DNA of 64,000 nt from Sporosarcina sp. FSL K6-1508 (GCF_038007465.1 NZ_JBBOXF010000001.1:4103001-4167000); one strand, 5' to 3'. Positions 41,313 through 50,413 are shown, counted from the stretch's first letter. Notes: generated from the letters alone by a model not told the origin. Made by a program: numbers and translations.

Positions 41313-42386
41313 TTATTTCTTTTTAGCTCTGAATTCTGGAACTTCGATTTCACCGTCTGCAATTTTCTTTGTAAACTCTTCCACTTCGTCTAGCACTTCT
41401 TGTGGAATCGCTCCGTGTGAATCAGCAAGTGCAATACCATCGTCAGCAAGACCGAAAGTTGTTACTTCTCCACCTGGGAATTCACCTTTAGCAGCTAGAT
41501 CAGCTGTGTTTTTAACTGCGATGTCTACACGTTTAAGCATTGAAGTTAAAGTAATGTTATCGTCGCCCACTTTACCTTCTTCATACTGGTCAGAGTCAAC
41601 ACCGATTACCCAAACATAGTCATTTGGATCTGCTTTTTTACGTTCTTTCGCTTCAGCGAATACACCAGTACCTGAACCGCCAGCAGCGTGGAAAATAATA
41701 TCTACGCCTGAAGAATACATACGGTTTGCAAGTGCTTTACCAAGTTCAGCTTTTGCAAAATCGCCCGTATATTGAACGTCAACTTTAAGGTCAGGTTTCA
41801 CTGCTGCTACTCCTGCAAGGAAGCCAGCTTCAAAACGTTCAATTACCGGAATATCCATACCGCCAACAAAACCAATTTTATCAGACTTTGTCATACGGGC
41901 AGCTGCTACTCCTGCAAGGAATGCCCCTTCTTGCTCTTTAAACATTAGGCTTGCAATGTTTGGCATGTCAGAAACTTCATCAACAAGTGCGAACTGATTG
42001 TCTGGACGCTGTGTAGCTACTTCTTCAAGAGAATCTTTTAACAGGAAGCCGATTCCGAAAATAAGATCGAAGTCACGTTGAACAAGTTTGTTCAAGTTTG
42101 GCGGGTAGTCAGCATCCTCTTTAGATTGCAGATATTCAAATCCGCCGTCGCCTCTTTCAAGATTGTTTTCCTTACCGAAATCCTGGATTCCCTTCCAAGC
42201 AGATTGGTTGAACGATTTGTCGTCAACGCCGCCTGTATCAGTTACCATTGCAATCGAAAATGTATCTTCTTTCGAACCGCCTGTAGAACTTTCTTTGTCT
42301 TTTGCTTTATCCGTTCCGCATGCGCCAAGAATTGTACCAGCAGCTAGGACCATTGATAATGCAAGACCAAATTTACGTTTGCTCAT
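41313..42386 (-). CDS. nupN: BMP-family nucleoside-binding lipoprotein (NupN/YufN-like)
   Basis: A 357-residue secreted lipoprotein. The signal peptide ends in the lipobox LGAC with C23. A low-complexity charged linker (GTDKAKDKESSTGGSKED) follows, then the BMP (PnrA-like) domain with VTDTGGVDDKSFNQSAWKG, GIGFLLKDSLEE and FVGGMDIPVIERFEAGFLAG. Family members bind purine nucleosides. AAGGGGG precedes the ATG. It is the first gene of the importer and is preceded by the GntR regulator. Confidence 0.93.
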   Translation of the reverse strand: MSKRKFGLALSMVLAAGTILGACGTDKAKDKESSTGGSKEDTFSIAMVTDTGGVDDKSFNQSAWKGIQDFGKENNLERGDGGFEYLQSKEDADYPPNLNKLVQRDFDLIFGIGFLLKDSLEEVATQRPDNQFALVDEVSDMPNIASLMFKEQEGAFLAGVAAARMTKSDKIGFVGGMDIPVIERFEAGFLAGVAAVKPDLKVDVQYTGDFAKAELGKALANRMYSSGVDIIFHAAGGSGTGVFAEAKERKKADPNDYVWVIGVDSDQYEEGKVGDDNITLTSMLKRVDIAVKNTADLAAKGEFPGGEVTTFGLADDGIALADSHGAIPQEVLDEVEEFTKKIADGEIEVPEFRAKKK

Positions 42387-42420
42387 TGTTGGAACCCCCT
42401 TGTTTTCTTCATATTAGTAG

Positions 42421-42434
42421 GACGTATTAACGTC
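42421..42434. promoter_or_regulatory. Palindrome between ymfC and nupN
   Basis: GACGT-ATTA-ACGTC has perfect 5-bp arms. It lies directly past the ymfC stop and 35 bases before nupN. A similar GATGTTAAACGTC occurs upstream of ymfC (43195-43207). Possible operator of the GntR protein. Confidence 0.4.
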
Positions 42435-43163
42435 TTATACCCTTTTTCGTACAACGTGGAAGCTGAATTTATCAGCCCGGAAATAGTTTTTAGAGTAAAG
42501 GACCATTTCGCCTTCCTCACTGTAATGATGTTGCAGGAGGACGAGTAGCGGAACATCGACACCACATCTCAAGATGGACGATGCTTCATCATCATATCCA
42601 ACAGGCTCAATATGCGCCACAGCTTGAACGATACGGATTGTGCCAGACTTTTCGATTGCATCGAATATAGAGTCATTCAATAGTTCTTCAGTACTCGACG
42701 AAAGGTTTTTTGAAAGCACCTGATCGATACAATAGACGACTGGAGTGCCATCCGCAGTCCTTACTCTTTTAATGGTAACTAAACGATCATCCCCACCGCA
42801 GTCAAATTTAGCGATGTTTTCTTCACACGGAGGTGTTTCTGAAACATCCATAAAAATCGTTCCCGGCTCCATCCCTGCATCGCGAATCATAGAAGAAACA
42901 CTTGATAACTGTTCAATGCCCGAAGAAAACAACGGTTTAGGATTAACAAATGTTCCAACACCGTGTTTACGGACGATGACTTTGTCCTCCTCTAACACAC
43001 GAAGCGCTTCACGGAGTGTTGCACGGCTGACACCAAGCGTACGAGCGAGTTCGAATTCCGAAGGGAACCGCTCATTCTCTTTGAATATGCCCGATTCTAT
43101 ATCCTTTTTCAGACGTTCAATCACCTGAACATACAAATGCCTTTGATCCGTTTTTACCATCAT
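42435..43163 (-). CDS. ymfC: GntR/HutC-family transcriptional regulator (YmfC-like)
   Basis: A 242-residue regulator. The N-terminal winged helix has FPSEFELARTLGVSRATLREALRVLEEDKVI and KHGVGTFV, each a standard GntR element. The C-terminal part is a UTRA effector domain (RVRTADGTPVVYCIDQVLSK, ILRCGVDVPLLVLLQHHYS, in part). Two possible ATG codons are adjacent (43163 and 43160); GGGGGAG lies upstream. It is directly upstream of the nup importer genes and is a likely local regulator responding to a nucleoside or derivative, by inference from position. An inverted repeat GAGGTC-A-GACCTC lies in its leader. Confidence 0.88.
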   Translation of the reverse strand: MMVKTDQRHLYVQVIERLKKDIESGIFKENERFPSEFELARTLGVSRATLREALRVLEEDKVIVRKHGVGTFVNPKPLFSSGIEQLSSVSSMIRDAGMEPGTIFMDVSETPPCEENIAKFDCGGDDRLVTIKRVRTADGTPVVYCIDQVLSKNLSSSTEELLNDSIFDAIEKSGTIRIVQAVAHIEPVGYDDEASSILRCGVDVPLLVLLQHHYSEEGEMVLYSKNYFRADKFSFHVVRKRV

Positions 43164-43180
43164 TACATCTCCCCCTCAAC

Positions 43181-43207
43181 GAGGTCAGACCTCTGATGTT
43201 AAACGTC
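43181..43207. promoter_or_regulatory. Candidate operator region in the ymfC leader
   Basis: The perfect inverted repeat GAGGTC-A-GACCTC (43181-43193) resembles GntR-family operators with GGTC/GACC half-sites. It abuts GATGTTAAACGTC (43195-43207). Both lie downstream of a -10-like TATAGT (43224-43229, minus strand) and upstream of the ribosome binding site, a position suited to autorepression. Confidence 0.45.
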
Positions 43208-43322
43208 ACTACTAATCAACCATACTATATCACTTTCGTCACATAAAATAAACAACACTTTTGAAAAATATTACGAATGTGTTCTTTTAAAGTGCTGAAA
43301 TGTACCTATTGAGTCACCCCAA

Positions 43323-45662
43323 TTACGAATGGATGTCCGCTTCATCCTTAGTCATCAGCACTTGACGCGGTTTACTGCCTTCAGGCGGCCCAACTACACC
43401 GCGCATTTCCATCTGATCAACGATACGTGCCGCCCTCGAATAGCCGACTCTGAAACGACGCTGCAACAGTGATACAGAAGCTGTCTGCATATCTGTCACG
43501 AGTTGAACTGCTTCATCATACAACTCGTCTGTTTCTTCATGCGGAGCTACTTCCTCAATATCTGTCGGGATCATTTCTTCCTGATATTGCGCTTTTTGTT
43601 GTTCAATCACAAAATCGACAACAGCCTCAACTTCACTGTCTGTGACGAAAGCGCCTTGAATTCGTACCGGTTTCGCAACACCAGCCGGAAGGAATAGCAT
43701 ATCTCCCCTACCAAGCAGTTTTTCCGCCCCGCCACTGTCTAGGATTGTTCTAGAATCAATCGATGACGACACTGCGAATGCGATACGCGAAGGGATATTC
43801 GCTTTAATGATTCCCGTAATAACATCGACGCTCGGCCGCTGTGTAGCGATGATCAAGTGGATCCCTGCGGCACGGGCCATTTGCGCAAGCCTTGTAATCG
43901 AATCTTCCACATCACTGGATGCGACCATCATAAGGTCTGCTAGCTCATCCACAATAACAACGATGTACGGCATGCGCGGGTGTTTTTCATCATTCTCTTC
44001 ATTCCACACTTCGATATGCTCGTTATAGCCTTCAATATTCCTAGTTCCCGTATGAGAAAACAATTCATATCTTCTTTCCATTTCAGAGACAACTTTCTTC
44101 AACGCTTGTGACGCTTTCCTCGGATCAGTGACGACAGGCGCAAGAAGATGAGGAACGCCGTTATAGACATTCAGCTCCACCATTTTTGGATCGATCATCA
44201 TCATTTTCACCTCATGCGGTTTCGCACGCATTAATATACTGACGATAATACCGTTGATACATACACTTTTACCGCTTCCTGTGGAGCCAGCTATAAGTAC
44301 ATGTGGCATCTTGTTCAACTCTGTGAGCATCGCCTGTCCTGTAACGTCACGTCCCAGTGAAATCATCAATTTTGAATCTGGCCGATTATTTTCTTTCGCT
44401 TCAACGACTTCACGGAGACTGACAACTGCAACCGAACTGTTTGGGACTTCGATACCTATTGCCGACTTTCCGGGAATTGGTGCTTCAATACGGATACCAC
44501 TTGCTGCTAGCGCGAGTGCAATATCATCGGCAAGGCTGACGATACGGCTAACTTTGACCCCCGTATCCGGCAATACTTCATATTTCGTGACAGCCGGTCC
44601 AAGATGTACCTCAGTGACCTTTGCTTTCACTCCGAAACTGAGAAAAGTTCGTTCTAGCTTTTGGGCATTCGCCTGTATTGAATTATATTCTTCCGATTGA
44701 TCGATTAAGGGTGTTTGTTTCAGTAAGGATGCGGGGGGCAGGATATAAGATTCATTCTCTTCTTCCCCCGTCACACCTGTATAGGCAGCAATTTCTCCGA
44801 TGATCTCGCCGGTAATTTCTTGTTGCTGTTCTTCCACAACAGCCGCTTGCTCATCCTCAACTGGCTTATCAATCCGTTCACTAAATGCCGAGATGATCGG
44901 TTGTGACACGACTTCCTCGACTTCCGGCTGGAGTCCTGCTGAATTTCCTGCTGGTTGTTCCTCCACTGATTTTGCGTTCTTTTTCGAGCGCGTTGTTCTC
45001 GATTGGCTGACAGACTTTTTAGCGGGCGGTGCTTTTTTAAAGGATAAGTCTTTTAAAGACCCTAGCAACTTAGGTAAATGTTCAACCGCATAGGGGACTA
45101 GTGCTTTTCCAGTTATGAGGACAAGACCAATGAGAAAGAATAAAATGCCTGCAACTGTTGCTCCGGCCGAATCGAATAACGAGTAAAACATAGCAAAGAG
45201 AAATGCTCCCGCCATCCCCCCGCCAAGTGCCCCACTCCTCGATGTAATGCCATCATTCGTGACGAGCACTTTCCATGTCTCTTTTAGCGCGGAATCCGTC
45301 ATAAGAACACGACTTTCATACAACTCCTTAAACAGGTGGACATGACTGAACAGAACAAGGCTCGCCAAGATGAATAAACTGCCTCCCACAACACGGTTTC
45401 TCCAACCGCCTACCTTCTGTTTAATCATGAACATAAGCGCCTGTACAATGAGCAACAATGGGATTGCAACATGCCAGTTGCCAAAAATAAATCTAGACAA
45501 GGAGGAGAGTCCTCTCCCGACAACCCCGAATTCGAATATGATGATGATTGCGAGGCCGATCATTACCAAGCCCATCACTTCATATATCAAAGGATGCAAC
45601 TCGGATGATTTCTTTTTCTGAGCGGCCGATTTCTTTTTCTTTTTACTTGTTTTCTTCGACAT
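43323..45662 (-). CDS. spoIIIE: DNA translocase SpoIIIE (FtsK family)
   Basis: A 779-residue membrane-anchored ATPase that pumps the chromosome into the forespore. It has a Lys-rich start, four membrane segments within residues about 20-190, an acidic/proline-rich linker, and the FtsK/SpoIIIE motor with Walker A IAGSTGSGKSV, Walker B IVVIVDELADLMM, and a C-terminal gamma winged helix (SVSLLQRRFRVGYSRAARIV) that reads orienting sequences. The length fits B. subtilis SpoIIIE (789). GGAGG is about twelve bases upstream. A strong terminator hairpin lies only 27 bases before the start codon. Confidence 0.96.
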   Translation of the reverse strand: MSKKTSKKKKKSAAQKKKSSELHPLIYEVMGLVMIGLAIIIIFEFGVVGRGLSSLSRFIFGNWHVAIPLLLIVQALMFMIKQKVGGWRNRVVGGSLFILASLVLFSHVHLFKELYESRVLMTDSALKETWKVLVTNDGITSRSGALGGGMAGAFLFAMFYSLFDSAGATVAGILFFLIGLVLITGKALVPYAVEHLPKLLGSLKDLSFKKAPPAKKSVSQSRTTRSKKNAKSVEEQPAGNSAGLQPEVEEVVSQPIISAFSERIDKPVEDEQAAVVEEQQQEITGEIIGEIAAYTGVTGEEENESYILPPASLLKQTPLIDQSEEYNSIQANAQKLERTFLSFGVKAKVTEVHLGPAVTKYEVLPDTGVKVSRIVSLADDIALALAASGIRIEAPIPGKSAIGIEVPNSSVAVVSLREVVEAKENNRPDSKLMISLGRDVTGQAMLTELNKMPHVLIAGSTGSGKSVCINGIIVSILMRAKPHEVKMMMIDPKMVELNVYNGVPHLLAPVVTDPRKASQALKKVVSEMERRYELFSHTGTRNIEGYNEHIEVWNEENDEKHPRMPYIVVIVDELADLMMVASSDVEDSITRLAQMARAAGIHLIIATQRPSVDVITGIIKANIPSRIAFAVSSSIDSRTILDSGGAEKLLGRGDMLFLPAGVAKPVRIQGAFVTDSEVEAVVDFVIEQQKAQYQEEMIPTDIEEVAPHEETDELYDEAVQLVTDMQTASVSLLQRRFRVGYSRAARIVDQMEMRGVVGPPEGSKPRQVLMTKDEADIHS

Positions 45663-45689
45663 GTTCTTACGCTGCCTCCTTTTTACAAA

Positions 45690-45728
45690 AAAGGGTTTCC
45701 CGCCGGTCAGACGGCAAGGAAACCCTTT
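45690..45728 (-). terminator. Strong hairpin terminator just upstream of spoIIIE
   Basis: AAAGGGTTTCC (45690-45700) pairs with GGAAACCCTTT (45718-45728), with CGCCGG and CGGC inside. Six T follow on the minus strand. It is about 190 bp past the rnjB stop but only 27 bp before spoIIIE. Confidence 0.88.
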
Positions 45729-45774
45729 GTAACGTTTTTATAGATTTTATATAAATTGAAATAAAGATTTCCCT

Positions 45775-45871
45775 CAAATACGCTTCGGCACTTTTGGGAT
45801 GCCTTCCGCCATAAGACTGACTGCTTGGCTAATAGTCTTATGGCTCTTGCTCCCCCTAGGCGCCTACGCTC
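45775..45871 (-). repeat. Palindromic intergenic repeat, related variant
   Basis: Lies between rnjB and spoIIIE. It contains GCCATAAGACT (45808-45818) and AGTCTTATGGC (45834-45844), a perfect 11-bp hairpin, flanked by CAAATACGCTTCGGC on one side and CCTAGGCGCCTACGCTC on the other. The outer GCG-rich ends and inner CATAAG echo family A, while CAAATACGCYTCGGC is shared with 63101-63115. Confidence 0.7.
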
Positions 45872-45915
45872 AAATTATACACGTATTCATATGTTCAACT
45901 TATATAGTTTTTGAA

Positions 45916-47583
45916 TTAGTATTCCATAATGATAGGAATAATCATTGGCCTTCTTTTTGTTTGTTGGTATAAGTACGAACTAAGTGTATCGCGTATCTCT
46001 TGTTTAATGTTTGTCCATTCGAACGTCTCTTTATTCACATACTTCTCAACAATTTTGGTAACGAGGTTTGCCGACTCACCGAGAAGCTCTTCAGATTCAC
46101 GTACATAGACAAATCCGCGAGAGACGATTTCGGGTCCGGCAGCGATACGTTTCTGTTTACGATTTAGCGTTACAACAACTGTAAAGATCCCGTCCTGTGA
46201 AAGGAGTTTGCGGTCACGGAGAACAATATTTCCAACGTCCCCTACTCCAATTCCATCAATCAGGATATTACCCGCTTGAACGCGTCCGCTCATACGCATT
46301 TTATTGTTTTTATATTCAACGATGTCGCCTTTATCCGCAATAAATACTTGTGACTTTTGCATTCCCGTCTCCTGTGCCAGCTTCGAATGCGCAATAAGCA
46401 TCCGGTATTCGCCTTGGATTGGAATGAAATATTTAGGTTGCATTAAGTTCAGCATCAGTTTCAAGTCTTCCGAACTGCCATGCCCTGATACGTGAACATT
46501 TTTACTTGAAGTAAGAACCGAAGCTCCCGCTTTTGCAAGGTCATTCATCGTCTGGAACATAGATACTTCCATACCCGGAGATGGCGTAAACGTAATTAGA
46601 ACTGTATCCGTTTCTTTGATGCGCACATCTCTATGCTGTTTACGAACAATCTTCTCAAGAGCTTCCAGCGGCTCACCTTGGTTGCCTGTGACGATAATGA
46701 CAACTCGATCATCGTCATACTTCTCGATTTCTTTGACAGGGATAACAATGTCATCTTCAATCGTCAAATAACCGAGTTTCATGCCGACTTCAAAATAACT
46801 TTCCAAACTTTTACCGACGACCGCCACTTTTTTGCCTGTTTCGAACGCTGTATCGAAAACTTGTTGGATACGGATGAAGTTGGAGGCATAAAGTGCAACT
46901 AGAATTCTGCCTTCAGCTCCGTGGAACGTTTTAGAAAGGCTTTTTTCAATAACCGATTCAGATGTCGTATAACCTGGACGCTCTGCTTCGGAAGAGTCCG
47001 ACATAAGAATGAAGACGCCTTCTTCGCCAAGTGCAGCCATCTTCGCTATATCTGGACGATACTTGCCTTTAGCAGACTGATCGAATTTGAATTCTCCTGT
47101 ATGCACAATCGCGCCTTCACTCGTATGGAAAACAATTCCGAGCGAATCTGGGATACTGTGTGTCGTATGGAAGAATGTCACATACGTACCTTTGAAATTC
47201 ATCCGGCTTTTGTTCGTCACTTCAAAAAACTTAACATTCTGGGGGGCCGGCATTTGCTTCAGGTGTTCTTTTGCCAGTGCAATTGTCAATTTCGAACCAT
47301 AGACAGGCGCTTGTACTTTTTGCAAAAGATATGAAATAGAACCGATTGCATCTTCATGACCGTGTGTCAGGAAGATTCCTTTTACCCGTTCTTTGTTTTC
47401 TTCGATATAACTTATATCCGGAATTACAATGTCAATTCCTAGCATTTCTCCTTCAGGGAACATGAGTCCCGCGTCAACGATGAAAAGCTCGTCATCGACT
47501 TCGACTACGTACATCGCTTTCCCGATTTCTCCCACTCCGCCGAGCGGAATGATTTTAATTACTTCATTTTGAGTTTTTGTCAC
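45916..47583 (-). CDS. rnjB: Ribonuclease J2-type protein
   Basis: A 555-residue metallo-beta-lactamase/beta-CASP RNase, the same length as B. subtilis RNase J2. The metal motif reads LTHGHEDAIG (H74, H76, D78, A79): the last His of the canonical HxHxDH is Ala, as expected for the J2 group, which is a weak nuclease that partners RNase J1. Other family parts are PLGGVGEIGKAMYV and HVSGHGSSEDLKLMLNLMQP. GTG 47583 is chosen because GGAGG lies eight bases upstream; the longer frame starts in the leader. It lies between spoIIIE and dapA. Confidence 0.9.
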   Translation of the reverse strand: MTKTQNEVIKIIPLGGVGEIGKAMYVVEVDDELFIVDAGLMFPEGEMLGIDIVIPDISYIEENKERVKGIFLTHGHEDAIGSISYLLQKVQAPVYGSKLTIALAKEHLKQMPAPQNVKFFEVTNKSRMNFKGTYVTFFHTTHSIPDSLGIVFHTSEGAIVHTGEFKFDQSAKGKYRPDIAKMAALGEEGVFILMSDSSEAERPGYTTSESVIEKSLSKTFHGAEGRILVALYASNFIRIQQVFDTAFETGKKVAVVGKSLESYFEVGMKLGYLTIEDDIVIPVKEIEKYDDDRVVIIVTGNQGEPLEALEKIVRKQHRDVRIKETDTVLITFTPSPGMEVSMFQTMNDLAKAGASVLTSSKNVHVSGHGSSEDLKLMLNLMQPKYFIPIQGEYRMLIAHSKLAQETGMQKSQVFIADKGDIVEYKNNKMRMSGRVQAGNILIDGIGVGDVGNIVLRDRKLLSQDGIFTVVVTLNRKQKRIAAGPEIVSRGFVYVRESEELLGESANLVTKIVEKYVNKETFEWTNIKQEIRDTLSSYLYQQTKRRPMIIPIIMEY

Positions 47584-47663
47584 TTTGTTTCCTCCTATTA
47601 ATAATTCCCGTCCATAACGACTATGTTTCATTATACGGGAGAGGAGCTATCTGTACAAACAAA

Positions 47664-47690
47664 AAAAGCCGGTATTTGATACCGGCTTTG
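47664..47690 (-). terminator. Intrinsic terminator of asd-dapA
   Basis: AAAGCCGGTA (47665-47674) and TACCGGCTTT (47680-47689) form a perfect stem, with seven T on the minus strand. It starts three bases past the dapA stop. Confidence 0.92.
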
Positions 47691-47691
47691 A

Positions 47692-48582
47692 TTAATTGAA
47701 AATATGAAGGTTTTTTTCATAATTTTCCCAGACTTTATCGAAGGCTTCATCCTTGCCACCCATCCCAATTAATGGCAATCTGACTCCCCCTGTTTGGACT
47801 CCGCATTTTTCTAATGCGTATTTCACCATTACCGGGTTAGGTGCAGAGAAAATTGACCGGAACAAAGGAAGTAACGCTCTATGCATCGCACCGGCTTGTT
47901 CTGTCCGCCCCTCTTTGAACGCTGCTATCATCTGCTGCATTTCATTCCCAGCGACGTGTGAAGCGACGGATACGATTCCCTTTCCACCTATCGCTAGAGT
48001 CGGTAACGCTAATGCGTCATCTCCGCTGTAAACGGAAAATCCATTATCCGTTCCTGAAATGATATCCACCATCTGGTCAAGGCTCCCACTAGCTTCTTTT
48101 ACCGCCCGGATATTTGGTATTTTCGATAAAGCGATAAGCGTCTCTGGAAGCATATTGACGGCCGACCGACCTGGAATATTGTAGAGCATCACCGGCAGGC
48201 TGGTTTCCCCTGCAACAAGCGAGAAGTGAGCGTACATTCCTTTTTGATCGGGTTTGTTGTAATAAGGTGCGACCAGCATAATGCCGTCAGCCCCTGCTTG
48301 TTCCGCCATCCGTGTAAGCTTGACTGTTTCCTTTGTAGAAAACGTGCCCGTTCCCGCAATGACAGGTACGCGCTTGTTTACTGTTTTTACCGTGAACGAA
48401 AATAGTGATTCTTTCTCTTCTACAGAAAGGGTAGGCGATTCACCAGTCGTCCCACAGACGACCAATGAATCACTTCCATTTGCAATCAGATGTTCAATCA
48501 GTTTTTCCGTTTTGTCGTAATCAATTTCACCCGTTGATGAAAAAGGAGTGACCATCGCCGTCGATACACGTCCAATTTCCAT
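47692..48582 (-). CDS. dapA: 4-hydroxy-tetrahydrodipicolinate synthase
   Basis: A 296-residue TIM-barrel aldolase joining pyruvate and aspartate semialdehyde. The Schiff-base K162 is in RAVKEASGSL, the catalytic Y134 in LYNIPGRS, and the substrate loop is CGTTGESP (T45-T46). The product serves lysine and peptidoglycan synthesis and, in the mother cell, dipicolinate via DpaAB encoded upstream. AAAGGG precedes the ATG at a loose distance. It follows asd by 26 bases; the aspartokinase gene dapG that lies between them in B. subtilis is absent. Confidence 0.96.
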   Translation of the reverse strand: MEIGRVSTAMVTPFSSTGEIDYDKTEKLIEHLIANGSDSLVVCGTTGESPTLSVEEKESLFSFTVKTVNKRVPVIAGTGTFSTKETVKLTRMAEQAGADGIMLVAPYYNKPDQKGMYAHFSLVAGETSLPVMLYNIPGRSAVNMLPETLIALSKIPNIRAVKEASGSLDQMVDIISGTDNGFSVYSGDDALALPTLAIGGKGIVSVASHVAGNEMQQMIAAFKEGRTEQAGAMHRALLPLFRSIFSAPNPVMVKYALEKCGVQTGGVRLPLIGMGGKDEAFDKVWENYEKNLHIFN

Positions 48583-48608
48583 AATTATCAGCCCTTTGCT
48601 TAGGTTTA

Positions 48609-49634
48609 TTAGTTAAGTAGAGCTTCTGCGATTTGCACCGAATTGAGTGCTGCTCCTTTTAAGAGATTGTCCGATACAATCCACAGATGGAATCCTGCCG
48701 GATGTTCTGGGTCCTTTCGAATACGGCCCACAAACACTTCGTCTTTGCCTTCAGCAAATAATGGCATCGGGTACAATTGTTTAGATGGATCATCTTGGAC
48801 GACGACGCCCGGTGCCTTTTCAAGTAAGGCATGAAGTTCTTCTACAGAAACTTCTTCTCTGCCAATTTCAATATAAACCGACTCAGAATGCCCTGTAACG
48901 ACAGGAAGTCGTACACAAGTCGCTGACACGGACAACTTCTGATCATCGAAGATTTTTTTGGTTTCATTCATCATTTTGAGTTCCTCAAGTGTATAACCGG
49001 AAGAATCGAATGAATCGATTTGAGGAATCGCGTTGAATGCGATTGGATAATGCCGTTCTGCCGATGCCGATGGTAAAATAGATGCTTCCGTTTTCGAACG
49101 GTTTTCAAACTGCAAACTTTGACTTTCCAGTTCATCAATCGCTTCAGAACCAGCACCCGAAACCGCTTGATACGTCGAAACAATGATTCGATTAAGTCCG
49201 AAACTCTCACGAATCGGTTGCAATGCAGTTACCATTTGTATTGTGGAACAATTGGGGTTGGCAATGATGCCTTTATGGCCGCTTAAAGCGCCTGCATTCA
49301 CTTCGGGAACGACTAGCGGAATTTTTTCTGTCATGCGAAACGCGCTCGTATTATCAATAACGACCGCTCCTCTTTTAACTGCTTCATGTGCAAACTTTTC
49401 TGAAATGGAGCCACCCGCACTGAAAAACGCGATATCAATGCCATCAAATGACTCAGGTACAGTTTCTTCAACAATATAGTTCTGGCCATTCGCCGTAATT
49501 TTTGTTCCAGCAGAACGTTTAGATGCCAGTAGCTTGATTGAAGCGACAGGAAAATCACGCTCAAGTAACTTTTCAAGAATTTTCGTACCAACAGCGCCTG
49601 TCGCTCCAACTATCGCAATATTCATTTTATTCAT
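48609..49634 (-). CDS. asd: Aspartate-semialdehyde dehydrogenase
   Basis: A 341-residue NADP enzyme converting aspartyl phosphate to aspartate semialdehyde. The nucleotide-binding VGATGAVGTKIL is at residues 9-20, the catalytic C129 in ANPNCSTIQM, and the catalytic His region near TGHSESVYIEI. GGGAG lies four to five bases before the ATG at 49634; an ATG nine bases later is also possible. It supplies DapA and hence DpaAB. It follows dpaB after a 180-bp gap, which contains a TTATAC/GTATAA inverted repeat but no clear promoter. Confidence 0.95.
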   Translation of the reverse strand: MNKMNIAIVGATGAVGTKILEKLLERDFPVASIKLLASKRSAGTKITANGQNYIVEETVPESFDGIDIAFFSAGGSISEKFAHEAVKRGAVVIDNTSAFRMTEKIPLVVPEVNAGALSGHKGIIANPNCSTIQMVTALQPIRESFGLNRIIVSTYQAVSGAGSEAIDELESQSLQFENRSKTEASILPSASAERHYPIAFNAIPQIDSFDSSGYTLEELKMMNETKKIFDDQKLSVSATCVRLPVVTGHSESVYIEIGREEVSVEELHALLEKAPGVVVQDDPSKQLYPMPLFAEGKDEVFVGRIRKDPEHPAGFHLWIVSDNLLKGAALNSVQIAEALLN

Positions 49635-49816
49635 CTCTATCTCCCTTTCAGCTTATACGGTTGTATAAATAATCAGGATATGCATAAGTCATGCTGATTT
49701 CCGCATTGTCACCAAAAGCGGCACAATTGGCAGAAATCCTATATTCCCTTACACCGTTAGCAGTTCATTGGAGGAATTATAACATATATTCAAATATTCT
49801 GCTCTGTATTTTTATT

Positions 49817-50401
49817 TTATTTATGAATAATTAGTAATGGTTGAAGTTGTTGTTTTTCGAGGGCAGCGGCCGCCGCGGGTACCATTAGTGTAAAGTCGGA
49901 GATAAGTGAGTTTGGTTTTTTGAACGGATCGTCCTGTCCAAAAGGTATAAAAAAAACATTTTTCATATTAAGGAGCTTCATGAGATTCATCGCATTTAAA
50001 CCGAGTGCATCATTTGTCGAAATTCCAATGAGTACCGGGCTGTCATTTCGCAGTGTTGCTTTTGCAGCCATCAATACTGGCGAATCTGTCGCTGCATTAG
50101 CAAACCGACTCATGGAGTTACCAGTCATCGGTGCAATGATCATACAATCAACAGGTGTTTTGGGACCGAATGGCTCGGCACCGACAATAGTAGAAATTAC
50201 TTTCTCTCCGGTTGCCTTTTCAATTCGTTCAATCCATTCTTCGCCCGTTCCAAAACGCGTGGCAGCGGTCAAAACAGAGTGAGTGATAACGGGTACAACG
50301 GTTGCTCCCGCGTCTTTTAGTGCATCAATGGTCGGTATGATTGCCTCATACGTACAATGTGACGCCGTAATTCCAAGGCCTATCCTTTTTCCCTTTAGCA
50401 T
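49817..50401 (-). CDS. spoVFB: Dipicolinate synthase subunit B
   Basis: A 194-residue flavoprotein-like subunit (DpaB) of dipicolinate synthase, which makes spore-core dipicolinic acid. Family sequence is plain: KGKRIGLGITASHCTYEAI, CMIIAPMTGNSMSRFANAAT and FIPFGQDDPFKKPNSL. A GAAAGGGG ribosome binding site precedes the ATG. It follows dpaA by 12 bases and the two form a sporulation operon, expected under sigma-K in the mother cell. Asd and DapA, which make the substrate, are encoded next. Confidence 0.96.
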   Translation of the reverse strand: MLKGKRIGLGITASHCTYEAIIPTIDALKDAGATVVPVITHSVLTAATRFGTGEEWIERIEKATGEKVISTIVGAEPFGPKTPVDCMIIAPMTGNSMSRFANAATDSPVLMAAKATLRNDSPVLIGISTNDALGLNAMNLMKLLNMKNVFFIPFGQDDPFKKPNSLISDFTLMVPAAAAALEKQQLQPLLIIHK

Positions 50402-50413
50402 CGTGTTCCCCTT

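Noticed and set aside
48583..49816. Lysine riboswitch upstream of asd/dapA
   Set aside because: The gaps before asd and dapA do not show the size or the multi-helix layout expected; only a short TTATAC/GTATAA inverted repeat is visible.
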